A stretch of DNA of 64,000 nucleotides, taken from positions 5,916,491 through 5,980,490 of the forward strand of contig NZ_CP011382.1 in assembly GCF_000734895.2 (NCBI RefSeq), in the 5' to 3' direction. Shown here piece by piece: positions 19,098-27,464 of this stretch (positions within the stretch are counted from its first letter, which is position 1; each line of letters starts with the position of its first letter). The position numbers and the translations under genes are program-made. Source of the DNA: Calothrix sp. 336/3 (GTDB taxonomy: Bacteria > Cyanobacteriota > Cyanobacteriia > Cyanobacteriales > Nostocaceae). The notes beneath the pieces are model-generated. The model was not told the origin of the DNA. It searched no databases and worked only from the letters and a program-made list of their open reading frames with translations.

Positions 19098-20489
19098 GTG
19101 AGTAGAGATACGCTAGCTGACATCTACAATTCCTTCAATCCCTTTGAGACAGCATCAAAGGAAGCCTATGTTGATTGTCGAGAAGTCCGTGGTAATTGGG
19201 AAGTATACCAGGAATTAGGGAAGAAAATTGTCCTCTCAGATAAGCCTACCTGTCAGCTATGTTCCGGACACCGAGGTACAGGTAAGTCTACGGAATTATT
19301 ACGTTTGAAAGAGAACCTAGAGAATAGAGGCTTTTTTGTTATCTATTTTGCGGTTGATGATCAGGATATTGAACCGGAAGATGTGGAATATGCGGATATA
19401 TTAATGGCTTGTACGCGACATTTAGTAGAAGCTGTCAAGATAGAAAAGCACAATCCTCTGCTGGAATGGATGCAAGAGCGCTGGGAATCCTTCAAGGATT
19501 TGATGATGATGGAGTTATCCTTTGAAGGTTTGAGCTTAGAGCAGCAAATATCTCAATTTTCTAAAATTACCGCCACAATTAAAGCTGTACCCGATAAGCG
19601 TCGGGAAATCCGCCAGAAAATTAATGCCAATACTCCTTCCTTGGTGGAAGCGTTGAATGATTTTATTGTCAAAGCAGAGGAATATCTATCTAAAAAGTCC
19701 CAAGGGAAATCTTCCAAGAAAACACCATCCCAAGCTCCAGAATATCAAGGTTTAGTTGTGATTGTTGATAATCTGGATCGGATTGTGGAAGTTGCAGAGG
19801 AAGGTAAACCCAATAATTATCAAGAAATTTACCTCAATCGCAGCGAAATGTTACGGAGTTTGAAATGTCATATTATCTACACCGTACCTATTGATGTTGT
19901 CTATTCCGATTTAGCAACCAATTTTGATACCAGTTACCATAATCTGGAAGTCGTACCGATGATGATGGTACGTAATCCCGATGGTACAATTAACGAGGCT
20001 GGATTAAAGAAGCTGCGGCAATTAATTAGTCAGCGAGTCGGATTAGTTGAACCAGCCTTAGAAAAAGTTTTGGATGAAAAAATAGATGGGTTAGATATAA
20101 CACCCATGTTTGATAGTCCAGAAACCCTGAATCAACTGTGTTTGATGAGTGGTGGACATATGCGAGATTTAATGAAATTGATTCAAGGTGCGATTGAAAA
20201 CGTTGATCAATTACCGATTACCGCGAAAGCAGCAAAACGAGCAATTGATGGATTCAGAGAAACCTATCGCAAAGCAATTCAAGAGCATCATTGGGAAATT
20301 TTGGCTCAAGCAAATCATTGTAAAGATAAGAAAGACGATAAAGAACATTTACGTTTATTACGCAATCGTTCCTTGTTGGAGTATCGTTATTATGATGACG
20401 ATGACAACTTGCAGATTTGGTGTGATGTTCATCCCTTGATTGAAGCGACTCCTAAATTTCAAAGTGCAATTAGTCAAATTCAACCTTAA
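19098..20489 (+). CDS. AAA-type P-loop ATPase, partner of the downstream TPR protein
   Basis: 463 residues from a GTG at 19098, with a GAGG-type Shine-Dalgarno eight bases upstream. Walker A GHRGTGKST is at 57-65 and Walker B LVVIVDNLDRI about 219-229, the layout of AAA/STAND-like ATPases. The Walker B to sensor region (CHIIYTVPIDVVYS, LEVVPMMMV) resembles ATPases that act as regulated switches. The region 195-215 is Lys/Ser-rich linker. A MITE-like element and a large TPR protein on the same strand follow. Genes of this pair type recur in filamentous cyanobacteria, to my recollection, but their role is not established. A receptor or conflict-system role is inferred. Confidence 0.75.
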   Translation: MSRDTLADIYNSFNPFETASKEAYVDCREVRGNWEVYQELGKKIVLSDKPTCQLCSGHRGTGKSTELLRLKENLENRGFFVIYFAVDDQDIEPEDVEYADILMACTRHLVEAVKIEKHNPLLEWMQERWESFKDLMMMELSFEGLSLEQQISQFSKITATIKAVPDKRREIRQKINANTPSLVEALNDFIVKAEEYLSKKSQGKSSKKTPSQAPEYQGLVVIVDNLDRIVEVAEEGKPNNYQEIYLNRSEMLRSLKCHIIYTVPIDVVYSDLATNFDTSYHNLEVVPMMMVRNPDGTINEAGLKKLRQLISQRVGLVEPALEKVLDEKIDGLDITPMFDSPETLNQLCLMSGGHMRDLMKLIQGAIENVDQLPITAKAAKRAIDGFRETYRKAIQEHHWEILAQANHCKDKKDDKEHLRLLRNRSLLEYRYYDDDDNLQIWCDVHPLIEATPKFQSAISQIQP

Positions 20490-20550
20490 GAGTATGTTTG
20501 AAAAGTCTTGATTGATGTATCAAATATTTTTTACCCCTCCCTAACCCTCC

Positions 20551-20804
20551 CCTTATAAACCTACGGTGTACATACAAGTGGTAGCTGTAAGGGTTTCAGG
20601 CGTTATAGACCCCTTAAATTGTCATTACGAGCGCAGCGATAGCGGAGCGAAGTAATCACATAATCCCGTGGTTTTTGCGATTGCTGAGTCGTTCCTCCTC
20701 GCAATGACAGGCTTCCAGAGCGATCGCACAACCTAAATCTAAATGACGAAACCAAGTGCTAGGGGGAATTTTTAGACTTGTGTGTACACCGTAGCCTTAT
20801 AAAC
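20551..20804. mobile_element. MITE-like non-autonomous element with TIRs and 10-bp target-site duplication
   Basis: The element spans 20561-20794 (234 bp). Its ends are 19-bp inverted repeats, CTACGGTGTACATACAAGT at 20561-20579 and ACTTGTGTGTACACCGTAG at 20776-20794, matching at 18 of 19 positions. It is flanked by an exact 10-bp direct repeat CCTTATAAAC (20551-20560 and 20795-20804), as expected for a target-site duplication. It encodes no transposase and has inserted into a C-rich repeat of the kind common between cyanobacterial genes. It separates the ATPase and TPR genes. The mobilising transposase is not in the window. Confidence 0.85.
20621..20708. repeat. Palindromic REP-like repeat nested inside the MITE
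   Basis: The segment begins GTCATTACGAGCG and ends CTCGCAATGAC, so its ends pair (10 of 11), with further pairing of AGTAATC and GATTGCT inside. This is the widespread GTCATTGCGAG...AGCAATC palindromic repeat. It sits within the 19-bp TIRs, so it was either part of the MITE from the start or inserted into it. Confidence 0.65.
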
Positions 20805-20905
20805 GGGAGGGAACTTGATTTTTCTTGTTTCCCACCTTTACAAGGGGGGATTAAGGAGGGTCATGAGACTAAGGAGCTTTTGTTGTATTTTTATACAGAA
20901 TTGCT

Positions 20906-23167
20906 ATGAGAAGTGATAACTCTTCTGATGACGAATTTAGGGAGGAAGATGTCTACAAAACCTTGTTACGCTCTTTGCGGTTGAAAAGAGGGTTTGGCAT
21001 TGTGTTTGTGCAATGCTCTCCAGCAAGGGCGAAAAATTTGATTACCCAAGTTAGGGAAGATTTACCTCAGAAGAAAATAGGCGTTATTGAGTTAACAGCA
21101 GCGATTGATAATTTATATGATTTAGTTGCCCAACGTGGAGATAAAAACGAGTTAAATATTCTGTTTATTCAAGGTTTAGAAAAATCTTTAGAATCCTCCA
21201 TTCAACCGGGTTATGGTGGTGAGGGAGAATATTATGTTTTGGATAGGGTTCCGAAAATTCTCGGTCATTTGAATCAGAAACGGGAAGGATTTAGAGAGAG
21301 TTTTCCTAATATTTGTTTTGTACTGATTTTGCCGTTATTTGCAATTAAATTCTTTATTCGTCGCGCTCCCGATTTTTTTGATTGGAGTTCGGGAGTATTT
21401 GAGTTTCCTGATAAGCAAGAACTGATTGCAGAATCCTATGACAAGTTAATTTTACAGGGAAATTTTGATGAATATATCAACCTCACTCCCGCACAACAGA
21501 CTGAGAAACTTCTGGCGTTTGAAGCACTCCTAGAATATGAAGAATCCCCAGAGCGTAGAGCAGATATTTATTGTCAACAGGGAACATTATTTGTTGCTGT
21601 GGGAGATTTTATCAGCGCTGTTGCTTCCTATGATAAAGCTCTGCAATTCAAACCTGATTTACATCAAGCTTGGTATAACCGGGGTATTGCTCTACATAAT
21701 CTAGGAAGGTATGAGGAGGCTGTTGCATCCTATGATAAAGCTCTGCAATTCAAACCTGATAAGCATCAAGCTTGGTATAACCGGGGTGTTGCTCTGCGTA
21801 ATTTGGGAAGGTATGAGGAGGCTGTTGCATCCTATGATAAAGCTCTGCAATTCAAACCTGATGATGATGCAACTTGGTATAACCGGGGTATTGCTCTAGC
21901 TTATTTGGGAAGCTATAAGAAGGCTGTTGCTTCCTATGATAAAGCTCTGCAATTCAAACCTGATAAGCATCAAGCTTGGTATGGACGGGGTTATGCTCTA
22001 GATGAGTTGGGAAGGTATGAGGAGGCTGTTACTTCCTATGATAAAGCTCTGCAATTCAAACCTGATGATGATACAGCTTGGAATAACCGGGGTGTTGCTC
22101 TAGGTAATTTGGGAAGGTATGAGGAGGCTGTTGCTTCCTATGATAAAGCTCTGCAATTCAAACCTGATGATGATACAGCTTGGAATAACCGGGGTGTTGC
22201 TCTAGGTAATCTGGGAAGGTATGAGGAGGCTGTTGCTTCCTATGATAAAGCTCTGCAATTCAAACCTGATTTACATCAAGCTTGGTATAACCGGGGTGTT
22301 GCTCTGCGTAATTTGGGAAGGTATGAGGAGGCTGTTGCTTCCTATGATAAAGCTCTGCAATTCAAACCTGATAAGCATGAAGCTTGGTATGGACGGGGTT
22401 ATGCTCTAGGTAATCTGGGAAGGTATGAGGAGGCTGTTGCTTCCTATGATAAAGCTCTGCAATTCAAACCTGATAAGCATGAAGCTTGGTATAACCGGGG
22501 TATTGCTCTAGGTAATCTGGGAAGGTATGAGGAGGCTGTTGCTTCCTATGACAAAGCTCTGGAATTCAAACCTGATAAGCATGAAGCTTGGTATGGACGG
22601 GGTTATGCTCTAGGTAATCTGGGAAGGTATGAGGAGGCTGTTGCTTCCTGTGATAAAGCTCTGGAATTCAAACCTGATAAGCATGAAGCTTGGTATGGAC
22701 GGGGTTATGCTCTAGGTAATTTGGGAAGGTATGAGGAGGCTGTTGCTTCCTATGATAAAGCTCTGCAATTCAAACCTGATGATGATGCAGCTTGGTATAA
22801 CCGGGGTAATGCTCTAGGTAATTTGGGAAGGTATGAGGAGGCTGTTGCTTCCTATGATAAAGCTCTGCAATTCAAACCTGATAAGCATGAAGCTTGGAAT
22901 AACCGGGGTATTGCTCTAGATGAGTTGGGAAGGTATGAGGAGGCTGTTGCATCCTATGATAAAGCTCTGCAATTCAAACCTGATAAGAATGAAGCTTGGT
23001 ATAATCGCGCCTGTGCCTATGCTAATTTAGGTGATATGGATGCTGCCATGGAAAACCTAGAAACTGCTATTAGGTTAGATGAAAAGTACCGAGAGATGGC
23101 GAAAACGGATACTGATTTTGATAGTATGCGCCATGAACCACGGTTTCAAGCTTTGATTCAAGGATAG
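20906..23167 (+). CDS. Large TPR protein with an NTPase-like N-terminal domain and 15 TPR units
   Basis: 753 residues from ATG 20906. Residues 1-~210 form an alpha/beta domain (GFGIVFVQCSPARAKNLITQV, then ELNILFIQGLE) that looks like a P-loop NTPase core whose Walker A has been lost. From about 222 to 730 there are 15 TPR units of 34 residues: a divergent first, 13 nearly identical, and a divergent capping unit. Each central unit keeps the TPR core (W4, G8, Y17, A20, Y24, A27, P32). Differences cluster at positions 34, 1, 2, 5, 6, 9, 12 and 13, largely the concave ligand-binding face. The upstream ATPase is the probable partner. A sensor or scaffold role is inferred. Confidence 0.88.
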   Translation: MRSDNSSDDEFREEDVYKTLLRSLRLKRGFGIVFVQCSPARAKNLITQVREDLPQKKIGVIELTAAIDNLYDLVAQRGDKNELNILFIQGLEKSLESSIQPGYGGEGEYYVLDRVPKILGHLNQKREGFRESFPNICFVLILPLFAIKFFIRRAPDFFDWSSGVFEFPDKQELIAESYDKLILQGNFDEYINLTPAQQTEKLLAFEALLEYEESPERRADIYCQQGTLFVAVGDFISAVASYDKALQFKPDLHQAWYNRGIALHNLGRYEEAVASYDKALQFKPDKHQAWYNRGVALRNLGRYEEAVASYDKALQFKPDDDATWYNRGIALAYLGSYKKAVASYDKALQFKPDKHQAWYGRGYALDELGRYEEAVTSYDKALQFKPDDDTAWNNRGVALGNLGRYEEAVASYDKALQFKPDDDTAWNNRGVALGNLGRYEEAVASYDKALQFKPDLHQAWYNRGVALRNLGRYEEAVASYDKALQFKPDKHEAWYGRGYALGNLGRYEEAVASYDKALQFKPDKHEAWYNRGIALGNLGRYEEAVASYDKALEFKPDKHEAWYGRGYALGNLGRYEEAVASCDKALEFKPDKHEAWYGRGYALGNLGRYEEAVASYDKALQFKPDDDAAWYNRGNALGNLGRYEEAVASYDKALQFKPDKHEAWNNRGIALDELGRYEEAVASYDKALQFKPDKNEAWYNRACAYANLGDMDAAMENLETAIRLDEKYREMAKTDTDFDSMRHEPRFQALIQG
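21668..22993 (+). repeat. Coding tandem repeat: 13 units of exactly 102 bp
   Basis: Thirteen head-to-tail units of 102 bp lie inside the TPR gene, each starting at the GCT/ACT codon before TGG. The second half of each unit (from GGAAGGTATGAGGAGGC to AAACCTGAT) is almost base-for-base identical, including synonymous sites, which indicates recent duplication or gene conversion. The variable codons occur as shuffled blocks: TATAACCGGGGT, TATGGACGGGGT or AATAACCGGGGT, and linkers encoding KHQ, KHE, LHQ, DDA or DDT. Copy number may vary between strains and could be misassembled. Confidence 0.93.
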
Positions 23168-23532
23168 CTCGGACGGTTTAGAGACAGTTCTCGATTTTAC
23201 TTTGTGCCTTTTTTGGGATAAAAAAATCATGCAAAAACTATGACGAAAAACTTGTTCCAAGACTCCGGTTTGGATACAGGTAAGGGAAGCTCTGCTTCCC
23301 TGTTTGAGGCGGAGCCTCGTGGAATAAGTCCCCACGCGGAGCATGGGAACGAAAGAAAATATTTGCCCTCTACGTCTTTTGGAAAAGTAGACTTGGATTC
23401 CGATTCCCCACTTTTTAAGGGGGGTTAGGGGGGATCTCTAAGTGCCTAAAATCACACTATATCCCATTGACTGGCTTTCAGGGGATTTGCGATCGCCTAT
23501 ATCCCCTTCTCTGAACAGCAACTGAGTATATT
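23168..23532. other. Intergenic region rich in palindromic repeats
   Basis: 365 bp between the TPR gene and the end of the convergent ftsE-like gene. Beyond the hairpin cluster at 23283-23346 it contains a purine-rich GGGGGGTTAGGGGGGA phrase near 23418, complementary in style to the C-rich phrase near 20535. No gene was supported; the 62-codon frame across the hairpins is a by-product of repeats. Confidence 0.5.
23283..23346. repeat. Three consecutive hairpins of a dispersed cyanobacterial repeat
   Basis: Three palindromes stand in a row: AGGGAAGCTCTGCTTCCCT (23283-23301), GAGGCGGAGCCTC (23306-23318) and CCCACGCGGAGCATGGG (23330-23346). The last carries the CGGAGCATGGGAACGA phrase common in Nostocales repeats. 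The structure could form at DNA or RNA level and could act as the terminator of the TPR gene. Confidence 0.65.
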
Positions 23533-24267
23533 TTATTTTTTGTACAATCTGCCATTACGCATTTGCAAGACAGGATAATTGCAGCGTCTGACTAATTGCT
23601 CATCGTGGGTGGTGACAATTACCGTTGCACCAAAGGTATTGAGTTTTCGGAGTATTTGCATAATTTGCCAGGAATTATCTGGATCCAAATTCCCCGTAGG
23701 TTCATCGGCGAGAATGAGGGGTGGTGTGCTAATAATTGCCCGCGCAATGCCAACTCTTTGCTGCTCTCCACCGGAAAGTTGTGCAGGAAACTGACTAGCT
23801 TTATCTAGTAATCCGACTAATTTCAGGGTGGGTTCTAAACGACGCTGAATTTCCTTGCGGGTATAGCCTTGGGTTTGCAGAACGATGGTAATATTTTCGG
23901 CAACGGTGCGCTGGGGTATGAGCTTGTAGTCTTGAAAAACAATACCGATGCGTCGTCGTAAAAAAGACAGGCGATCGCCCCGTAAATTTGCGACATCTAA
24001 CCCATCAACGATAACTTCCCCCTCGGTAGCTAATTCCTCCCCGTAGAGTAATTTCAACAGTGTGGATTTACCAGAACCGCTAGGTCCTGTAATAAATAAA
24101 AATTCTCCCTGCTTCACAGCTAAATTCCCGTTGCTGACAGCATTTTGTCCGTTCCCATAGGTTTTGACAACATCACGTAACTGCACCACTATCTGCTGCT
24201 GCTGTTCTTGTTCCTGACTTTTTGCCTCGATATTTTCTAGGGCAATATTACGTGTTAATACTGGCAT
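23533..24267 (-). CDS. ftsE: FtsE-like ABC ATP-binding protein
   Basis: 244 residues from ATG 24267. Walker A GPSGSGKST is near 61-69, Q-loop FQDYKLI, signature LSGGEQQR, Walker B LILADEPTGNLDP and the H-loop TTHDEQLV are all present. The DYKLIP phrase and overall length fit FtsE, which with FtsX forms a septal complex that controls peptidoglycan hydrolysis. The first ~25 residues (EAKSQEQEQQQQ) are an added Gln/Glu-rich extension. No ftsX is adjacent, so the partner must be elsewhere; a MacB/LolD-type role is the alternative. Confidence 0.82.
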   Translation of the reverse strand: MPVLTRNIALENIEAKSQEQEQQQQIVVQLRDVVKTYGNGQNAVSNGNLAVKQGEFLFITGPSGSGKSTLLKLLYGEELATEGEVIVDGLDVANLRGDRLSFLRRRIGIVFQDYKLIPQRTVAENITIVLQTQGYTRKEIQRRLEPTLKLVGLLDKASQFPAQLSGGEQQRVGIARAIISTPPLILADEPTGNLDPDNSWQIMQILRKLNTFGATVIVTTHDEQLVRRCNYPVLQMRNGRLYKK

Positions 24268-24439
24268 TGGTCGTTTATCCTCATACCCATAGCGAGAGAA
24301 CTACAAAGTCATAGTTCCCAAGTAATCACCAGAATTTCACATTGGCTTCAAAATTTTTTGATGAAAAAGACACAGGGGCTGTTCACCACCTAACACCAGC
24401 AGCCCATCAAGTTAGAATAGGAAAATAATCTTTGCATCG

Positions 24440-25030
24440 ATGCCGTCTATGCGTCAACAAGTCTTAGCCTGGTTAAGGGAAAATGTGCCGGATTCGCGGG
24501 TAAATCACATTTTGCGGGTGGAAGAATTAGCTAGGAATTTGGCTGTTCACCATGGTGTTGATAGCGAAAAAGCCGCGTTGGCTGGATTGATGCATGATTT
24601 GGCAAAATTTTTTAAACCCCGTAAGCTCCTAGCTATGGCAAGTAGGGGTGGGGTGGAAATAGATGCGGTAATGTCCACTACCCCCCATCTGTTACACGCG
24701 GATGTGAGTGCAATTGTCGCACGGGAAACCTTCGGGGTAAAAGATACGGATGTGTTAGAGGCGATCGCCAATCATACCCTAGGCAGACCAGCCATGAATC
24801 CCCTCAGCTGTATTGTATTCCTGGCGGATGCCTTGGAACCAGGACGGGGAGACTCCGAACAATTACAGACCTTAAGAAATGTCAGCCAAGAAAATATCCA
24901 CCGGGGAGTGTGGCTAACCTGCGATTATACCCTGAAATATCTACTTGATAGCCCCTACCTCATCCACCCCAGGGCGATCGCTACCCGCAATTGGTTCTTA
25001 AATGAGTCCAAAAACAAACCAGCAATTTGA
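24440..25030 (+). CDS. yqeK: HD-domain symmetrical Ap4A hydrolase-type protein (YqeK family)
   Basis: 196 residues from ATG 24440. The HD motif is complete: first His in NHILRVEELA, HD in GLMHDLAKF, and later H and D in NHTLG and FLADALEPGR. This is the YqeK arrangement, whose members cleave diadenosine tetraphosphate symmetrically. It lies just upstream of rsfS on the same strand, the conserved yqeK-rsfS order of many bacteria, where the pair is linked to nadD and ribosome functions. The metal-dependent hydrolase activity is inferred from the family. Confidence 0.9.
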   Translation: MPSMRQQVLAWLRENVPDSRVNHILRVEELARNLAVHHGVDSEKAALAGLMHDLAKFFKPRKLLAMASRGGVEIDAVMSTTPHLLHADVSAIVARETFGVKDTDVLEAIANHTLGRPAMNPLSCIVFLADALEPGRGDSEQLQTLRNVSQENIHRGVWLTCDYTLKYLLDSPYLIHPRAIATRNWFLNESKNKPAI

Positions 25031-25157
25031 TAACAGTAATCTCTGACCCCAGTTTTTTTGCTAGTATGCAAACAAACCAGATTAGAAAGTTGCAATTGAA
25101 TATTTGTTGGTTTTCGTCTGTCAAAAAACGTTGCAATCAAAGAGCATCTGAGGTTTA

Positions 25158-25613
25158 ATGTCTGATTTCTTTCCCGTAAATTCCCCCTTCCCATCCCTTG
25201 CTGTCACCGAAAGCACAGCTTCCACCATAGCTACTGATGATGAAAGTCGGCAACTCGCTTTCACCGTTGCCACAGCTGCATCGGAACGCAAAGCTGGTGA
25301 AATTATACTATTGCGAGTCGCTGAAGTTTGTTACCTCGCTGATTATTTTGTGATGCTGACGGGCTATTCCCGTGTACAAGTCAGGGCGATCGCCGATGCT
25401 GTGGAAAAAGAAGTAGAAGAAAAATTACATCGTCTTCCCCTCCGTAGCGAAGGAAAAATGGAAGGCAGTTGGGTACTCCATGACTATGGAGATGTGATAG
25501 TTCATGTCATGATGCCCAAGGAACGGGAATTCTATAACTTGGAAGCCTTCTGGGGACACGCAGAACGTATAGAATTTGACACATCCGATGAAGGCGGGGG
25601 TAAGGCAAGATGA
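25158..25613 (+). CDS. rsfS: Ribosomal silencing factor RsfS
   Basis: 151 residues from ATG 25158. After a non-conserved N-terminal extension of about 25 residues comes the RsfS (Iojap/DUF143) domain: AASERKAGEIILLRV, DYFVMLTGYSRVQVRAI, WVLHDYGDVIVHVM, and REFYNLEAFWGHA. RsfS binds ribosomal protein uL14 and blocks subunit joining in starved cells. Its stop overlaps the next ATG by four bases (ATGA), showing coupling to the CGLD27-family gene. Confidence 0.95.
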   Translation: MSDFFPVNSPFPSLAVTESTASTIATDDESRQLAFTVATAASERKAGEIILLRVAEVCYLADYFVMLTGYSRVQVRAIADAVEKEVEEKLHRLPLRSEGKMEGSWVLHDYGDVIVHVMMPKEREFYNLEAFWGHAERIEFDTSDEGGGKAR

Positions 25614-26110
25614 TAGAGTCTTCGGTGCATAGTTGTCCGGTACCCACAGAACAACAGCCCTTGAATGAATATGAGGAGCTAAAATCTGCTTGGATGTTTC
25701 GTGACTGCACTCTCCCCTGGAGAAAATACATCAGCAAAATTGTCTGGGTTTGGAGTCTCTCCTTAATCGTCGCCTGTCCCGTAGCAGCTGTCAGTTTTCC
25801 CATTCATAAATACTTTGTCCAATTCCTCCTCACCAGTGCAGCTGGGGGAAGCGTGGGTGTCATTCTTGTACTAGTGCAAATGTACTTAGGATGGTCTTAC
25901 GTGCGCGATCGCCTCAGCAGTCCGATAATTTTCTATGAAGAATCGGGTTGGTACGATGGTCAAACCTGGACAAAACCAGAAGCAATATTAAGCCGCGATC
26001 GGCTGATAGTCTCCTATCAAATTAAACCAATTATCCAACGGTTACAAATTACCTTTGCTGGCTTGGCTGTATTCTTCCTAGCTGGTACGATAGTTTGGCA
26101 CTTAGTTTAA
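25610..26110 (+). CDS. CGLD27/Ycf36 (DUF1230) family membrane protein
   Basis: 166 residues, ATG overlapping the rsfS stop. The conserved start QQPLNEYEEL-SAWMF and the phrase IIFYEESGWYDGQTWTKPE are typical of the DUF1230 family, which includes plastid Ycf36 and the algal CGLD27 protein linked to iron-limited photosynthesis. Three hydrophobic segments are visible (about residues 45-65, 72-92 and 145-164). Location is probably the thylakoid or plasma membrane. The molecular role is unknown. Confidence 0.87.
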   Translation: MIESSVHSCPVPTEQQPLNEYEELKSAWMFRDCTLPWRKYISKIVWVWSLSLIVACPVAAVSFPIHKYFVQFLLTSAAGGSVGVILVLVQMYLGWSYVRDRLSSPIIFYEESGWYDGQTWTKPEAILSRDRLIVSYQIKPIIQRLQITFAGLAVFFLAGTIVWHLV

Positions 26111-26238
26111 CACTTAGTCTAAATTGTCAATGGTCAATAGTCACTAGAAACGGTCGCCTGTCAGCCCAGGTAACTACTCAAAATTAGCTATTGACAACTG
26201 ACTCAAAAAATGATGACACAATTAAGAGATATTCACCC

Positions 26239-27192
26239 ATGACAATGGGCAAACGAACCCAGGCAACATCATTAGAAGTGAGGTTGCTACGCGAAGGTAT
26301 TATCGAATCTCGACACGTAGTCCAAGCCGTTGTTTGTGATGAACGTGGGCGGGTGCTATCCGTTGCCGGAAACTCCGAAACCGCAACTTTTGTCAGATCA
26401 GCCCTCAAACCATTTCAAGCCCTTGCTGTCACCAGTACAGGGACACTGGAACGTTTTGATTTGAGCGATCGCGACTTAGCAATTATCACCAGTTCCCACA
26501 AGGGCAGTATTGAACAGGTACGGCAAACATTTAATATTCTCTGGCGGGCAGATATTGACCCTTCGGCTCTCCAATGCCCCACCCCAGAAGGAAAAAGCAG
26601 CCCTCTGGAATATAACTGTTCCGGAAAACACGCCGGAATGTTGGCAGTCTGCCAGCAGTGCAACTGGTCTTTAAGTAATTATTTACAACGTAAGCACCCT
26701 GTCCAGCAGTTAATTTTAAATAAAGTATCTGAACTCCTACGGATGCCTGCTGCTGAATTCATTAGTGCCCACGATGATTGTGGTGCCCCAACTTATTTGA
26801 TGCAGCTGGGACAAATCGCTTCCCTCTATGCCCAACTAGCCTCCCGTAGCGGCTTGGATTTAGAACGTATTGTCCGCGCCATGACTCACCACCCCACGAT
26901 GATTGCTGGAGAGGGAGAATTTGACACGGAACTCATGCGCCTTGCCCCCGGAGAAATTGTCAGCAAGTCCGGTGCGGAAGGAGTCCAGTGCATCGCGCGC
27001 TTGGGTGAAGGTATGGGACTAGCAATCAAGGCGATCGATGGCTCGAAACGGGCAAAATATGCCGTGGCAATTCACCTGCTCCAACAGATGGGTTGGATTA
27101 CTCCCAGCGTTGCGGAAGCCCTCGCAGAAAGGTTTATGCTCATTGGTAAATACAAGCGTTTAGAAGTCGTCGGAGAATTATCGATTTTGTAG
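26239..27192 (+). CDS. Asparaginase II family protein (Rhizobium type)
   Basis: 317 residues from ATG 26239; a TTG at 26191 would add 16 unlikely residues. Family marks are VEVRLLREGIIESRH near the start, ITSSHKG, the NCSGKHAGML motif with Cys and Lys near residue 130, and SAHDDCGAPTY near 178. This family (Pfam Asparaginase_II) hydrolyses asparagine to aspartate and ammonia and is unrelated to the E. coli enzymes. Length is normal. A cytoplasmic location is inferred because no signal is present. Confidence 0.9.
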   Translation: MTMGKRTQATSLEVRLLREGIIESRHVVQAVVCDERGRVLSVAGNSETATFVRSALKPFQALAVTSTGTLERFDLSDRDLAIITSSHKGSIEQVRQTFNILWRADIDPSALQCPTPEGKSSPLEYNCSGKHAGMLAVCQQCNWSLSNYLQRKHPVQQLILNKVSELLRMPAAEFISAHDDCGAPTYLMQLGQIASLYAQLASRSGLDLERIVRAMTHHPTMIAGEGEFDTELMRLAPGEIVSKSGAEGVQCIARLGEGMGLAIKAIDGSKRAKYAVAIHLLQQMGWITPSVAEALAERFMLIGKYKRLEVVGELSIL

Positions 27193-27237
27193 TTGCCAAA
27201 AGATAAAAGGTGGTGCTATACTAGCTAAAGAAGGCGA

Positions 27238-27314
<77 letters not shown>

Positions 27315-27464
27315 AATTAAGTTAGTAAATTTTAATCCTCTCTGGAAGTTATTTCTAGGGGGGATTAATTTTTTGATAGAGAAGTAAAGAAAAGTGTGAT
27401 GATGGCTCCCTTGAACTGAGGAAAGGAAAGTTTTGATCTATTCTGGAGGAGAAACATCCAAGAC

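Noticed and set aside
21711..22409. Short plus-strand frames of about 62 codons inside the TPR array
   Set aside because: They are alternate-frame shadows of the 102-bp repeats; their identical sequences come from repetition of the real frame.
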